NCBI RefSeq assembly: GCF_002891295.1
Contig: NZ_LGUI01000001.1
Location: 620,001 to 684,000 of the forward strand
Origin: Streptomyces eurocidicus
Lineage (GTDB): Bacteria; Actinomycetota; Actinomycetes; Streptomycetales; Streptomycetaceae
Direction of reading: 5' to 3'
DNA length: 64,000 nucleotides
Shown here: one piece after another, positions 28,853 to 37,875 of the stretch
How the letters are laid out: every line of letters begins with the position of its first letter
Position numbering within the stretch: position 1 is the first letter of the stretch
Notes under the pieces: model-generated
Told to the model about the DNA's origin: nothing
Database searches by the model: none
The model's input: the letters and a program-made list of their open reading frames with translations, nothing else
Translations under genes and position numbers: made by a program

Positions 28853-28884
28853 GGCGCCCGTGCCGGTGCCGCGCTCGCCGCCGC

Positions 28885-29319
28885 TCAGCTCAGCTCACCG
28901 TCCAGGTCGGCGGCCTGCGCCTCGGCGTGCTCGGCGGCCTTGCCGCGGGTGGCGACGGCGTCGGCGGGCAGCTCGATCTCGGGGCAGTCCTTCCACAGCC
29001 GCTCCAGGGCGTAGAAGACGCGCTCCTCGCTGTGCTGGACGTGGACGACGATGTCGACGTAGTCGAGCAGCACCCAGCGGGCGTCGCGGTCGCCCTCACG
29101 GCGCACCGGCTTGGCGCCGAGCTCCTTGTTGAGGACCTCCTCGATCTCGTCGACGATCGACTTGACCTGGCGGTCGTTGGGGGCCGAGGCGAGCAGGAAG
29201 GCGTCGGTGATCGACAGCACATCACTGACGTCGTAGGCGATGATGTCGTGCGCGAGCTTGTCCGCAGCCGCCTGGGCGGCGGCCTTGATGAGCTCGATGG
29301 AGCGGTCCGTGGCGGTCAC
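28885..29319 (-). CDS. rsfS: Ribosome silencing factor RsfS (Iojap/YbeB)
   Basis: Binds ribosomal protein uL14 and blocks subunit joining when nutrients are short. 144 residues with the family core SDVLSITDAFLLASAPNDRQ, VKSIVDEIEEVL, DARWVLLDYVDIVVHV and FYALERLWKDCP. GTG start at 29319. It sits between nadD and the LCP gene on one side and a histidine phosphatase on the other; nadD-rsfS linkage is very common in bacteria. The 158 bp upstream contain a TTGACG sequence but no convincing -10. Confidence 0.96.
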   Translation of the reverse strand: MTATDRSIELIKAAAQAAADKLAHDIIAYDVSDVLSITDAFLLASAPNDRQVKSIVDEIEEVLNKELGAKPVRREGDRDARWVLLDYVDIVVHVQHSEERVFYALERLWKDCPEIELPADAVATRGKAAEHAEAQAADLDGELS

Positions 29320-29477
29320 AAGCCATGCTTTCGCTAAAAAGGGTCAGTACCCGTCAAGGGTCTCACGAGCCGCCGACAGCCCTCCTGGGCATTTCGGCCC
29401 GCGTCTCCCCCGGCGCCGCCGCTCCCGCACGGCTCACGCCCCGCCCCACGCCCGCCCGGCCCTCGCGGTCCGCCCGC

Positions 29478-31127
29478 TCAGCCCTTGTAGTCCTTGCCCA
29501 GGACCACGGTGACGTCCGCGTTGGACGCCCCCTTCGCCTGCTTCACCGCGGCCGCGGGCAGCCCCAGGGTCTTGGCGACCTCCTTGGCCTCGGCGGCCCG
29601 GCGCTCGTCCGCGTAGGTGACCGCGGAGGCCGCCCCGGCCGGGCCCCCCGTACCGCCGTCGACCGCGGTGTACCCGCCGTTGACGAGCGTGACGAGCGCG
29701 GAACCGGTGGCTCCCTTGTTCCCTGTGGCGTTCTTCACGCTGACCCGGGGCGCGGTGTTCTTGTCGGTGTTCTTCACCGTGCCGCCCAGGACCTCCTTCA
29801 CGACGCCCTCGGTCGCCTTGTCACCCAGCGTCCCGTCGGCCTGCACGGGCAGTGCGGACGTGTCGTACGAGCCCTTCCTCGCCAGCGCGGCGAGCTGCGC
29901 CAGGGAGGCGCCGAGCTGCTCGACGGAGAGCGAGGGGTCGGGGATCTGGGCGAGCGACTCCACGGTCCGCGTGGTCGCGCCGGTGTCGGCGGAGAGCTTC
30001 TTCAGCACCGCCTGCATGACCTGCCCGAAGCGCGCCAGCTGCTTGTCCGGCGCCTCTCCGGGCGCCCGGTACGTGGCGTAGGCGACGGCCATCTGCCCGC
30101 TGAGGTCCTGGGCGGCGCCCTTACGGACGACGGGGGTCTCACCGGCCTTGGCGGCGGCCACGTCGGTGTCGGTGTCCACGGCGATCCCGCCGACCAGCTC
30201 GACGAGGTTCTCCAGGTAGGGGGTGTCCAGCCGCCAGCTGCCCTTGATGTCGGCGCCGAGCAGGGTGTTCAGGCCGTCCCGGGTCGCCCCGGTGCCGTCG
30301 TCCTGCACGGACTTGCCGAGCGTGGTCGAGCCGCCGCCCTCCCTGGCGACGGCCAGCGAGTTGGGCAGCAGGACCGTGGTGCCCTTACGGGTGGTCTCGT
30401 TGTCGACCAGCAGGGCGGTGGAGCTGCCGCCGCCCTGGGTCTGCCGCAGATGGACGACGATCACGTCGCGTTTCTGCGCGCCGCCCGCCGCCACCGGGCC
30501 CTTCTTGTCGCCGGAGCCGGCGAACCACAGGTATCCGGCCACTCCGGCCGCCGTAAGGACGACGGCGACGACCAGGGCGACGACGCGGTTGCGGCCCTTG
30601 CGCTTGCGTTCGTCGCGCCGCTCGGTACGGCTCTCGCTGAACTTGAGCCAGTCGATGACGTCCTCGGAGTCCTCGTCCGGCTCCTCGATGAAGGAGAACT
30701 GCTCGGTGCGGTACTCCGGCGCGGGACGGGCCCCGGGCTCCGGCCCAAAGGCCGTCCCACGGGCCGGGCCGGTCTCCTCGGGGGCGGGCGGGCCGGCCTG
30801 GCGCGGGATCCACTCCTGCCGCTGTTCCTGGCCCTGTCCCTGGCCCTGTCCCTGGCCCTGTCCCTGGCCCTGTCCCTGGCCCTGGCCCTGGCCCTGGCCC
30901 TGGCTCTCCGGCCGCGGGTCGGCGTAAGGGGTGGTGTGACCGCTCTGGTGACCGCCGTAGCCGTAGCCCTGCGCCTCGACGGGCTGCTGGAGCGGCTGAC
31001 CGTAAGGGTCGTACACGCGCTCCGGGGCGTCCGGCCGGTACACCGGCTGACCGTAGGCGTCGTAGCCGTACAGCTGCGGCTGCTGTCCGTACGGGTCCTG
31101 CGCGTACGGATCCTGTCGGTCGTTCAC
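29478..31127 (-). CDS. LCP-family (LytR-CpsA-Psr) membrane protein with LytR_C domain, SCO2578/PdtA-like by position
   Basis: 549 residues: a Tyr/Pro/Gln-rich cytoplasmic N-terminus (DPYAQDPYGQQP), a (QG)n tract at about 75-100, a membrane span (RVVALVVAVVLTAAGVAGYL), an LCP-like extracellular domain, and a C-terminal LytR_C domain (from NATGNKGATGSALV). LCP enzymes attach anionic glycopolymers to peptidoglycan. From memory the S. coelicolor gene at this position (SCO2578, pdtA) is needed for spore-wall polydiglycosylphosphate. Here the usual catalytic Arg/Asp motifs are not evident (see findings). GTG at 31127 with GAGGGG 8 nt upstream; 22 bp after nadD. Confidence 0.8.
   Translation of the reverse strand: MNDRQDPYAQDPYGQQPQLYGYDAYGQPVYRPDAPERVYDPYGQPLQQPVEAQGYGYGGHQSGHTTPYADPRPESQGQGQGQGQGQGQGQGQGQGQGQGQEQRQEWIPRQAGPPAPEETGPARGTAFGPEPGARPAPEYRTEQFSFIEEPDEDSEDVIDWLKFSESRTERRDERKRKGRNRVVALVVAVVLTAAGVAGYLWFAGSGDKKGPVAAGGAQKRDVIVVHLRQTQGGGSSTALLVDNETTRKGTTVLLPNSLAVAREGGGSTTLGKSVQDDGTGATRDGLNTLLGADIKGSWRLDTPYLENLVELVGGIAVDTDTDVAAAKAGETPVVRKGAAQDLSGQMAVAYATYRAPGEAPDKQLARFGQVMQAVLKKLSADTGATTRTVESLAQIPDPSLSVEQLGASLAQLAALARKGSYDTSALPVQADGTLGDKATEGVVKEVLGGTVKNTDKNTAPRVSVKNATGNKGATGSALVTLVNGGYTAVDGGTGGPAGAASAVTYADERRAAEAKEVAKTLGLPAAAVKQAKGASNADVTVVLGKDYKG
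30826..30906. repeat. In-gene microsatellite encoding a (Gln-Gly)n tract
   Basis: CTGGCCCTGTCC (12 bp) repeats about four times and then CTGGCC (6 bp) four times. On the minus strand this encodes alternating Gln and Gly in the cytoplasmic part of the LCP protein. The repeat length is a multiple of 3, so copy changes would keep the frame. Confidence 0.9.
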
Positions 31128-31149
31128 CAGTGCGCCCCTCAGTGCCCTG

Positions 31150-31755
31150 TCAGTCGCGGTAGAGCTTGCGCTTGTCGATGTAGCGCACCACGCCGTCCGG
31201 CACCAGGTACCAGACCGGGTCGGCCTTCGCCACGCGCGCGCGGCAGTCGGAGGAGGAGATGGCGAGCGCCGGCACCTCGACGAGCGAGACGCCGCCCTCG
31301 GGCAGCCCGGGGTTGGCCAGTATGTGGCCGGGCCGGGTCACGCCGATGAAGTGGGCCAGCGAGAAGAGCTCCTCGGCGTCCCGCCAGGTGAGGATCTGCG
31401 CCAGCGCGTCGGCGCCGGTGATGAAGAACAGGTCCGCGTCGTCGTTGAGGGCGCGCAGATCGCGGAGCGTGTCCGTGGTGTACGTCGGCCCGCCGCGGTC
31501 GATGTCGATGCGGCTGACCGAGAACTGCGGGTTGGACGCGGTGGCGATCACCGTCATCAGATAGCGGTCCTCGGCCGGCGACACCACCTTGTGGCTCTTC
31601 TGCCACGGCTGTCCCGTCGGTACGAAGACCACCTCGTCCAGGTGGAACTGCGCGGCCACCTCGCTCGCGGCGACCAGGTGGCCGTGGTGGATCGGGTCGA
31701 ATGTCCCGCCCATCACGCCGAGCCGCCGCTTCACGGGCCCTGTCTGCTCTCCCAT
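31150..31755 (-). CDS. nadD: Nicotinate-nucleotide adenylyltransferase
   Basis: Makes nicotinate adenine dinucleotide in NAD synthesis. 201 residues with the nucleotidyltransferase signature [12 protein letters not shown] (16-27), substrate-site [12 protein letters not shown], and the second ATP motif in [20 protein letters not shown] (usual ISSTxIR). The ATG at 31755 lies 8 nt after a TAGGGT -10-like element, so the mRNA may be nearly leaderless. It heads the nadD-LCP-rsfS-phosphatase group, all on one strand. Confidence 0.96.
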   Translation of the reverse strand: MGEQTGPVKRRLGVMGGTFDPIHHGHLVAASEVAAQFHLDEVVFVPTGQPWQKSHKVVSPAEDRYLMTVIATASNPQFSVSRIDIDRGGPTYTTDTLRDLRALNDDADLFFITGADALAQILTWRDAEELFSLAHFIGVTRPGHILANPGLPEGGVSLVEVPALAISSSDCRARVAKADPVWYLVPDGVVRYIDKRKLYRD

Positions 31756-31808
31756 GCGTGCAGACCCTACTGGGCGTGGCCGAGCGCCCGACCCGCAGGG
31801 ACCGGTGC

Positions 31809-31982
31809 TCAGCGGTCGCGGTTGAAGCGCGTGGTGATCCAGACCAGGAGCAGCAGGATGACGAAGGCGGCACCACCGGTCATGTACGGGCTGATGCTCG
31901 GGTGGGTGTCCACGTGCTCACCCTCGGAGGCGAGGCTGACCAGGGCGGTGTGGGCTGAGGCGAAGCCAGCGGAGGCAGTCAT
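31809..31982 (-). CDS. 57-residue single-span membrane protein
   Basis: [20 protein letters not shown], a short acidic stretch, then one membrane span ([20 protein letters not shown]) and a basic end (NRDR). This places the C-terminus inside. Clean high-GC3 codon use and a textbook span flanked by positive residues support a real gene. ATG at 31982, weak ribosome site. It lies upstream of nadD and beside a second micro-protein of the same type. Function unknown. Confidence 0.75.
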   Translation of the reverse strand: MTASAGFASAHTALVSLASEGEHVDTHPSISPYMTGGAAFVILLLLVWITTRFNRDR

Positions 31983-32125
31983 CTTCGGCAGGACCTATCC
32001 GGGACGTAGCGGGCGGAGATTTCTGCCACATCGTATGCGGGGGCCGCCCGCGGCATCACCCCGACTCCACCTGTCGGGGCCATCTCAGGGCCATCTCAGG
32101 GTCATCGGCCTCCGGCATGACCCGA

Positions 32126-32296
32126 TCAGTCCTTCTTGCCGTATCCGCGCAGCAGGAACCAGGCGAGGAAGGCGACGCCCACGACACCGACCACCAGGAC
32201 CGTGCGGAGCACCGCGCCGGGCCCCTGGTCCCCCTTGGATACGGCGAGGATGTCGGTGAACGCGGGGTGCGCGGTGAAAGCGTTGATGTCGGGCAT
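32126..32296 (-). CDS. 56-residue single-span membrane protein
   Basis: MPDINAFTAHPAFTDILAVS, then one membrane span (RTVLVVGVVGVAFLAWFLLR) and a basic tail (GYGKKD). The ATG at 32296 has GGAGAC directly upstream. It is divergent from the M48 protease gene and 143 bp upstream of the other micro-protein. Both have about 30 extracytoplasmic residues, one span and a short positive cytoplasmic end. Function unknown. Confidence 0.75.
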   Translation of the reverse strand: MPDINAFTAHPAFTDILAVSKGDQGPGAVLRTVLVVGVVGVAFLAWFLLRGYGKKD

Positions 32297-32408
32297 GTCT
32301 CCACGGTAGCCATAGCCGCGGCAGCGCCTACTGTGGGGTCGGTGACCGGGGGACGGGCCATGACGCGGCCATGACGTGGGCCGACCGACACCGATCGAGG
32401 GGGTCTTC

Positions 32409-33542
32409 ATGAGCGACAACACCGGCGCCGGCGCGGCGGGGAACGGCTCGGGCGAGGGACGGGAGCGGGTGCCCGGCGGGCAGCGGAAGCGCTTCCCCGG
32501 CATCTCCTCGCGCGCCTACGAGCACCCGGCGGACCGCTCCGCCCTGGTGGCCCTGCGCAAGCTGAGCGGCTTCGACACCGTCTTCAAGGCGCTGAGCGGG
32601 CTGCTGCCCGAGCGCAGCCTGCGGCTGCTGTACCTCTCGGACTCGGTGCGGGTGGGCGAGGAGCAGTTCCCCCATCTGCACACGATGCTGCGGGACGCCT
32701 GTCACATCCTGGACCTGCCGAAGGTCCCGCCGATGTACGTCACCCAGGACCCGCAGCCGGGCGCCATGTGCATCGGCCTGGACGAGCCGATCATCGTGGT
32801 GACCACGGGCCTCGTCGAACTCCTGGACGAGGAGGAGATGCGGGCGGTCGTGGGCCACGAGGTGGGCCACGCCCTGTCGGGCCACGCGGTGTACCGCACG
32901 ATCCTGCTGTTCCTGACGAACTTCGCCCTGAAGGTGGCGTGGATCCCGCTGGGCAACATCGCCGTGATGGCGATCGTCACCGCGCTCCGCGAGTGGTTCC
33001 GCAAGTCGGAGCTGTCGGCCGACCGGGCCGGACTGCTGGTGGGCCAGGACCTCACGGCCTCCCTGCGGGGCCTGATGAAGATCGCGGGCGGCGACCACCT
33101 GCACGAGATGAACGTGGACGCGTTCCTCGCCCAGGCGGAGGAGTACGAGGCGGGCGGCGACCTGCGCGACTCCGTACTGAAGATCCTGAACGTGCTGCCG
33201 CGCTCGCACCCCTTCACGACCGTGCGGGCGGCGGAGCTGAAGAAGTGGGCCGGGAGCCGCGACCACCAGCGGATCGTGGACGGGCACTACCCGCGCCGCT
33301 CGGAGGACAAGGACACGTCCATGAGCGACTCGTTCCGGGAGTCCGCGAGCCACTACGCGGAGTCGGTGCGGGCCAGCAAGGACCCGCTGCTGGGGCTGGT
33401 GCGGGATCTGGCCTCCGGGGCGGGTGGGCTGGGCGGGCGGCTGCGGGATTCGTTCAAGGGTGGGGCGTCGGCTCCGCCGAAGGGGGCCGAAAGGCCCGGG
33501 GAGGGCTCTGAGGGGCCCGGGGAGGGCTCTGGGCGGCCCTAG
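32409..33542 (+). CDS. M48 family metallopeptidase (HtpX/Ste24-like)
   Basis: Zinc protease of 377 residues. The HEVGH motif is at 150-154, with a later ligand glutamate in KSELSADRAGLL. A hydrophobic stretch between them (TILLFLTNFALKVAWIPLGN) may anchor it to the membrane. The N-terminal region is soluble. The C-terminal 60 residues are Gly/Ser/Glu-rich with a duplicated GPGEGS segment. ATG at 32409 with GAGGGGG 6-8 nt upstream. Members handle membrane-protein quality control or act on unknown substrates. It is convergent with the SCO2583-like gene across a hairpin. Confidence 0.92.
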   Translation: MSDNTGAGAAGNGSGEGRERVPGGQRKRFPGISSRAYEHPADRSALVALRKLSGFDTVFKALSGLLPERSLRLLYLSDSVRVGEEQFPHLHTMLRDACHILDLPKVPPMYVTQDPQPGAMCIGLDEPIIVVTTGLVELLDEEEMRAVVGHEVGHALSGHAVYRTILLFLTNFALKVAWIPLGNIAVMAIVTALREWFRKSELSADRAGLLVGQDLTASLRGLMKIAGGDHLHEMNVDAFLAQAEEYEAGGDLRDSVLKILNVLPRSHPFTTVRAAELKKWAGSRDHQRIVDGHYPRRSEDKDTSMSDSFRESASHYAESVRASKDPLLGLVRDLASGAGGLGGRLRDSFKGGASAPPKGAERPGEGSEGPGEGSGRP

Positions 33543-33649
33543 GGGCGGCCCGGCGGCTGCGAGGGCCCTGGCGGCGCGCTGAGGACCCTGCGGGCGGCTT
33601 TTCCCGAGCCCCGCCCCTTCCCGTAACCGGGGCTCCGCCCCGGACCCCG

Positions 33650-33687
33650 GTCCTCAATCGCCGGACGGGCTGAAATCAGCCCGTCCG
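33650..33687. terminator. Palindromic gene-end element between convergent genes
   Basis: CGGACGGGCTGA-AA-TCAGCCCGTCCG (33662-33687) is a perfect 12-bp stem. It belongs to the same element class as 5545-5590, including the preceding CCCCGCCCCTTCCCG tract. It can end both the M48 gene and the opposing membrane-protein gene. Confidence 0.8.
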
Positions 33688-33695
33688 CCAGGAGA

Positions 33696-34787
33696 TCACC
33701 GCCGCGGCGTCGGCTGCGCGCTGCTCGCCAGCGTGCCGCACAGGGCCGCCGTCACCTGGCCCGTCGCGTACGGGTCCGTGCCCGCCGGGCCCTCGCCCGT
33801 GGGGTGCCGGCCCGCCAGCAGGGGGCGCAGATAGACCTCGTCGTCCGCCGCGCAGGACTCCGGGCCCGCCTGGAGCTGGCTCTGGACGACGGCCAGGTGG
33901 TGCTCCTGGAGGCCCTCGCGGTCGAAGCGGAACTTCATCGCCCGCCGCACGGTGAACAGCGACGCCCCGTCCGCGGCCGCCCCTTGCTCGCTGCCCGCCT
34001 TCACCGGGCGCAGGGCGTAGACGAAGGTGTGGTCGGAGGAGACCTCCAGGGTCGAGGAGCCCGTCTCGGTCACGGTGAAGACGCCCTGCGTCCTTACGGG
34101 GGTCTCGACCAGGGCGACCTGCGCCGGGTCGAAGCGGATCAGCCAGGCGGTGGCCGCGTGCCGCCCGTCGTCGGCGGGGTGGTCGAAGCTGCGGTCGAAC
34201 TGGTCGAGCTGCTGGGGATCGAGCAGCAGCCGTACGCCGCGCTGCGTCCCGCCCGTGAGCACGGCCGGGTCCAGCGCGGACTTCACGGTGTACTCCTTGG
34301 CCGCGGCGAGCGCGGCCATGACCTGGCTCTCGGAGAAGTGCTGGGTGCTGCGCGCGGCCGGAAGGGTGACGCCCTCCTGGCCCAGCCGGAACTGGGCGGC
34401 CGGGCTGTGGTCGAAGAGCTCCGCCGCCGGACCGCCGGGCACGGGGTCACGGGGCGCCAGCGGGATCAGGGTGGAGCGCATCGGCTCGGCGACCGGGACG
34501 GCCGGGTCCTTGTAGGGGTGGCGCAGGCCCATGTAGACGGCCGTGCCGAAGGCGAGGGCGATCAGGATCACCAGGACGACGACCTGGCGCGAGGTACTGA
34601 CGCGCGTCCACACACGGCGGTTACGGACGGCGAGGGCGTGGTCGCCCATGCGCTCCTGGGCGGAGTACTCCTGAAGGCGGGCAGCGCGGACAAACGATTC
34701 GTCGAAGACGACGGATCGGTACTCGTCCTCCCCGCCTCCAGGGGCGCCTTCGGGCGTCCCCTCAGGAGGGTCTCCAGGCCCGTCCAT
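33696..34787 (-). CDS. SCO2583-family membrane protein
   Basis: 363 residues: an acidic cytoplasmic N-terminus with DEYRSVVFDESFVRAA (21-36) and SAQERM (42-47), one membrane span (VVVLVILIALAFGTAVYMGL, about 69-88), and a large extracytoplasmic domain of mixed beta/alpha. Three Cys (two near the C-terminus, PESCAADDEVYL and TAALCGTL) could form a disulfide. By position and domain layout it matches the SCO2583 family. Function unknown. The N-terminal motif is shared with the next gene upstream, a candidate spore-wall protein. ATG at 34787. Confidence 0.85.
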   Translation of the reverse strand: MDGPGDPPEGTPEGAPGGGEDEYRSVVFDESFVRAARLQEYSAQERMGDHALAVRNRRVWTRVSTSRQVVVLVILIALAFGTAVYMGLRHPYKDPAVPVAEPMRSTLIPLAPRDPVPGGPAAELFDHSPAAQFRLGQEGVTLPAARSTQHFSESQVMAALAAAKEYTVKSALDPAVLTGGTQRGVRLLLDPQQLDQFDRSFDHPADDGRHAATAWLIRFDPAQVALVETPVRTQGVFTVTETGSSTLEVSSDHTFVYALRPVKAGSEQGAAADGASLFTVRRAMKFRFDREGLQEHHLAVVQSQLQAGPESCAADDEVYLRPLLAGRHPTGEGPAGTDPYATGQVTAALCGTLASSAQPTPRR

Positions 34788-34896
34788 ACCTCAAGAGTAG
34801 GTCCGCCGGGCCTTCGGTAAACGCGCTGGTACACGACAAGTTGTGAGGAAAAATCCGACTGCTCGATGCACACATGTCACCGCTGGTCGGCGGGGC

Positions 34897-35517
34897 CTAG
34901 CGGCGGGGCGCCGCGGAGGCCACCGGGGGCTCGGAATCGGCCGAGACGGAGGGCAGGGGGCCGGGCCGCTCGGCCGCCGGGGCGTCCACCCCGGTCGTCG
35001 CGGGCGGCGGATCGGAGCTGGGCCGCCCGCCGGAGGAGGCGCTGCGGTAAACGGCGGCGAAGGCGAGGGCCACCACGCCGATGCCCATCAGCACGGCGAG
35101 CACCCACGCCACCGGGCGGTGCCAGCGGGGATGGCCGCGGTACGGGCGGCGGGCCGAGCCGTACCGCCCGTACGGACCGTAGGCGTCGTCGGGGTCGAGG
35201 TCGTGGGCCAGGGCGTACCAGCCGTCCGCGCGGGTGGCGGAACGGCCGGCTGCCGGGCCGGGGCCGTCCTCGGGGAAGTCGTCGAGATCGAAGTCGTCGT
35301 CGGCGGTGCCGCCGCCCGCCCTGGCCCGGGAGGACTCCGCCTCCGCGCGGGCCTGGGCGGCGGCGAGCATCCGCTCGACCGCTGAGGGTTCGTGGACCGC
35401 GGCGGACCGCACGAACTCCTCGTCGAAGACCACGGAGGCGAACTCGTCGTCCCCGCTGCGGTTGCTGTCGGGCTCCTCGCCGTCCGGGAACGGCTGGCCC
35501 CCCACGTCGTCCGGCAC
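34897..35517 (-). CDS. SCO2584-family spore wall biosynthesis membrane protein
   Basis: 206 residues. The cytoplasmic part (1-140) is acidic and carries DEFASVVFDEEFVRSA (24-39) and SAVERM (45-50), then a Tyr/Asp/Gly-rich segment (DLDPDDAYGPYGRYG). One membrane span (RPVAWVLAVLMGIGVVALAF) and a Ser/Pro-rich outer tail follow. In S. coelicolor SCO2584 is, as I recall, a member of the MreB-centred spore-wall synthesis complex; the mre genes lie 20 kb away in this window. GTG start at 35517 with GGACGG upstream. 109 bp upstream of the SCO2583-like gene. Confidence 0.82.
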   Translation of the reverse strand: MPDDVGGQPFPDGEEPDSNRSGDDEFASVVFDEEFVRSAAVHEPSAVERMLAAAQARAEAESSRARAGGGTADDDFDLDDFPEDGPGPAAGRSATRADGWYALAHDLDPDDAYGPYGRYGSARRPYRGHPRWHRPVAWVLAVLMGIGVVALAFAAVYRSASSGGRPSSDPPPATTGVDAPAAERPGPLPSVSADSEPPVASAAPRR

Positions 35518-35567
35518 CCGTCCAGCGTAGCCCCGAACCGGTCAATCCGTGCGTCCGGTACGGGAAT

Positions 35568-36887
35568 TCAGCCCGCCGCGGGCCCGCCTCCGCGCACATG
35601 GCCGTCGCCCGTGACGATGTACTTGGTCGAGGTGAGCTCCGGCAGGCCCATCGGGCCGCGCGCGTGCAGCTTCTGGGTGGAGATGCCGATCTCGGCGCCG
35701 AAGCCGAACTGGCTGCCGTCCGTGAACCGCGTCGAGGCGTTGACCGCGACCGTGGTGGAATCCACCAGCTGGGTGAAGCGGCGGGCGGCGGCCTGCGAGG
35801 TGGTGACGATGGCCTCGGTGTGGCCGGAGGTCCACAGCCGGATGTGCCGCACGGCGGCGTCCAGGGAGTCCACGACGGCGGCGGCGATGTCGTACGAGAG
35901 GTACTCGGTCTCCCAGTCCTCGGCCGTGGCGGGCACCACGGTGGCCGGGCCGCCCTCGGCCAGCGCGAGGACCCGCTCGTCGCCGTGCACGGTGACGCCG
36001 GCCTCGGCCAGCGCGGCCAGCGCGCGGGGCAGGAAGTCCAGGGCGATGTCCTGGTGGACGAGGAGGGTCTCGGCGGCGTTGCAGACGCTGGGCCGCTGGG
36101 CCTTGGAGTTGATCAGGATGTCCACGGCCATGTCGAGGTCGGCCTCGGCGTCGACGTACACGTGGCAGTTGCCCGTGCCCGTCTCGATCACGGGGACGGT
36201 GGACTCCTCGACGACCGTGCGGATCAGCGAGGCGCCGCCGCGCGGGATCAGCACGTCGACCATGCCGCGGGCGCGCATCAGCTCCCGCACGGACTCCCGG
36301 CTCTCGCCCGGGACCAGCTGCACGGCGTCCGCGGGCAGCCCGGCGCCGCCGACGGCGTCGCGCAGGACCCGCACCAGGGCGGTGTTGGAGGCGTACGCGG
36401 AGGACGAGCCGCGCAGCAGGACGGCGTTGCCGGACTTCAGGCACAGGGCGGCGGCGTCCACGGTCACATTGGGCCGGGCCTCGTAGATGATCCCGACCAC
36501 GCCGAGCGGCACCCGGACCTGGCGCAGGTCGATGCCGTTGGGGAGGGTGGAGCCGCGGACGACCTCGCCGACCGGGTCGGGCAGGGCGACGACGTCGCGC
36601 ACGTCCTTGGCGATGGCCCGCACCCGCTCGGGGGTGAGGGTCAGCCGGTCGATGACGGTCTCGCTGGTGCCGGCCGCGCGGGCGCGCTCCACGTCCTCGG
36701 CGTTGGCCTCGACGATCTCCTTGGTCCGGACCTCCAGGGCGTCGGCGATCGCCAGCAGCGCCTCGTCCTTCACCGAGCGCGGGAGTGGCGCCAGATCGGC
36801 GGCCGCGGCACGGGCCCGGTAGGCCGCGCGCAGCACCGGGGACTGCGGCATCGGATCGGCGAGGGGGGAGGGGAAAACGCTGCTCAT
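35568..36887 (-). CDS. proA: Glutamate-5-semialdehyde dehydrogenase (gamma-glutamyl phosphate reductase)
   Basis: Second step of proline synthesis: NADPH-dependent reduction of gamma-glutamyl phosphate. 439 residues of the aldehyde dehydrogenase fold, with [30 protein letters not shown], and the catalytic cysteine in [16 protein letters not shown]. The ATG at 36887 opens [16 protein letters not shown]; a shorter start at the second Met is possible. proB lies 1.2 kb upstream on the same strand, separated by a small gene. ProA and ProB normally work as a complex that channels the labile phosphate. Confidence 0.96.
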   Translation of the reverse strand: MSSVFPSPLADPMPQSPVLRAAYRARAAAADLAPLPRSVKDEALLAIADALEVRTKEIVEANAEDVERARAAGTSETVIDRLTLTPERVRAIAKDVRDVVALPDPVGEVVRGSTLPNGIDLRQVRVPLGVVGIIYEARPNVTVDAAALCLKSGNAVLLRGSSSAYASNTALVRVLRDAVGGAGLPADAVQLVPGESRESVRELMRARGMVDVLIPRGGASLIRTVVEESTVPVIETGTGNCHVYVDAEADLDMAVDILINSKAQRPSVCNAAETLLVHQDIALDFLPRALAALAEAGVTVHGDERVLALAEGGPATVVPATAEDWETEYLSYDIAAAVVDSLDAAVRHIRLWTSGHTEAIVTTSQAAARRFTQLVDSTTVAVNASTRFTDGSQFGFGAEIGISTQKLHARGPMGLPELTSTKYIVTGDGHVRGGGPAAG

Positions 36888-37172
36888 GGCCCGCAGCCTA
36901 GCCGCGCCCGGCGCCCGGCCGACGGGCATTCCGGACTGTGGACGCCTTGTCCGGTCCGTGGGCACGGCGCGCGCCTCCGTCGGTACGGGTGCGCGCCGTC
37001 GCGGCGGAGGGGCCGGGCGGCCCCGGGGCTCCGTCCGCGATGGCGCGGCACGGCCGGTACGGCACGGCACGGCCGGTACGGCGCAGTCGGCGCCCCGGCT
37101 CACCCGGCGCCTCCGGTACGTACGTCCGGCACCCCGGCGCACCCGGCACTTCCGGTACGCCGTCCGACGCCT

Positions 37173-37244
37173 CCGGTACATCCAGCACCCCCGGTACATC
37201 CAGCACCCCCGGTACGTCCGGTGCCTCCGGTACGTCCGGTGCCC
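37173..37244. repeat. Four 18-bp tandem repeats CCGGTACRTCCRGYRCCY
   Basis: Units start at 37173, 37191, 37209 and 37227. The first two read CCGGTACATCCAGCACCC and the next two CCGGTACGTCCGGTGCCY. Looser copies extend back to about 37055 (GGCACGGCCGGTACGGCAC). The whole 36888-37395 gap between proA and the next gene is GC-rich and shows no credible ORF. Confidence 0.8.
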
Positions 37245-37395
37245 CCGGTTGTCCGACGCCCTCCGCAGCTCCGCGCGCCCCCGGCCCGGCCCCGCGCCCC
37301 CGCCCCGGCTCGTCCGCCCGCGCCAGGCGCCCCTCGCCGGTCCGTCGGTACGATCCGCCCCGCCCGGGCCCCCGGCCCGGGACGCCCCGGACCCG

Positions 37396-37812
37396 TCAGA
37401 ACGGGTGCACCCCGACCGGCGTGGCCGGCAGCGGGCCGTAGCCCTCGGCGACGCGCTGGTGGTAGGTCTCCCGGTCGATGACCTCCAGGCCGACGATCTC
37501 CCACGGCGGGAGCCTGGCCGTGGAGCGGTGCTCGCCCCACAGCCGCAGCGCCACCGCCGCCGCGTCGTGCAGGTCGCGCGCCTCCTCCCAGTACCGGATC
37601 TCGGCGTGGTCGTCGGCGTAGCGGCTGGTCAGCAGAAAGGGGTGGTCGTTGGCCAGCTGTTCGAGGCCGCGGCGGACCTCCGCCAGCGGGGCCTCGGCGC
37701 CGGAGACGCTCAGGGTGATGTGCCACAGCCGGGACACCTCGCCATTGCCCTCCACGGCCGTGGCGGCGGTGCCCTCCGGCTCCCCGCCGTCCGCGCTCTC
37801 CCCCCTCTCCAT
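37396..37812 (-). CDS. Conserved hypothetical protein between proA and proB
   Basis: 138 residues. A short acidic N-terminus is followed by a compact domain ([60 protein letters not shown]). The alternating beta/helix order resembles a ferredoxin-like or ACT-type fold, but no named motif is seen. There is no membrane span. The ATG at 37812 ([10 protein letters not shown]) was chosen because the sequence upstream reads as Arg/Pro-rich non-coding DNA; a GTG 24 nt upstream is possible. The position between proA and proB is, from memory, conserved in Streptomyces. Function unknown. Confidence 0.75.
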   Translation of the reverse strand: MERGESADGGEPEGTAATAVEGNGEVSRLWHITLSVSGAEAPLAEVRRGLEQLANDHPFLLTSRYADDHAEIRYWEEARDLHDAAAVALRLWGEHRSTARLPPWEIVGLEVIDRETYHQRVAEGYGPLPATPVGVHPF

Positions 37813-37875
37813 GTGGTCCCGGCCCGCTCCCACGCTGGTCAGTGTGCGCTCCTCCCCCACGGCCCTGCGGGCGTG

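Noticed and set aside
29335..29358. Hairpin GGGT-ACTG-ACCC followed by T-run upstream of rsfS
   Set aside because: A 4-bp stem is too short to call a terminator, and it lies at the rsfS promoter region rather than just after a gene.
36888..37395. Proline/arginine-rich ORFs between proA and the next gene
   Set aside because: Open frames exist in several registers because of the 18-bp repeats; none has a ribosome site or recognisable protein character.
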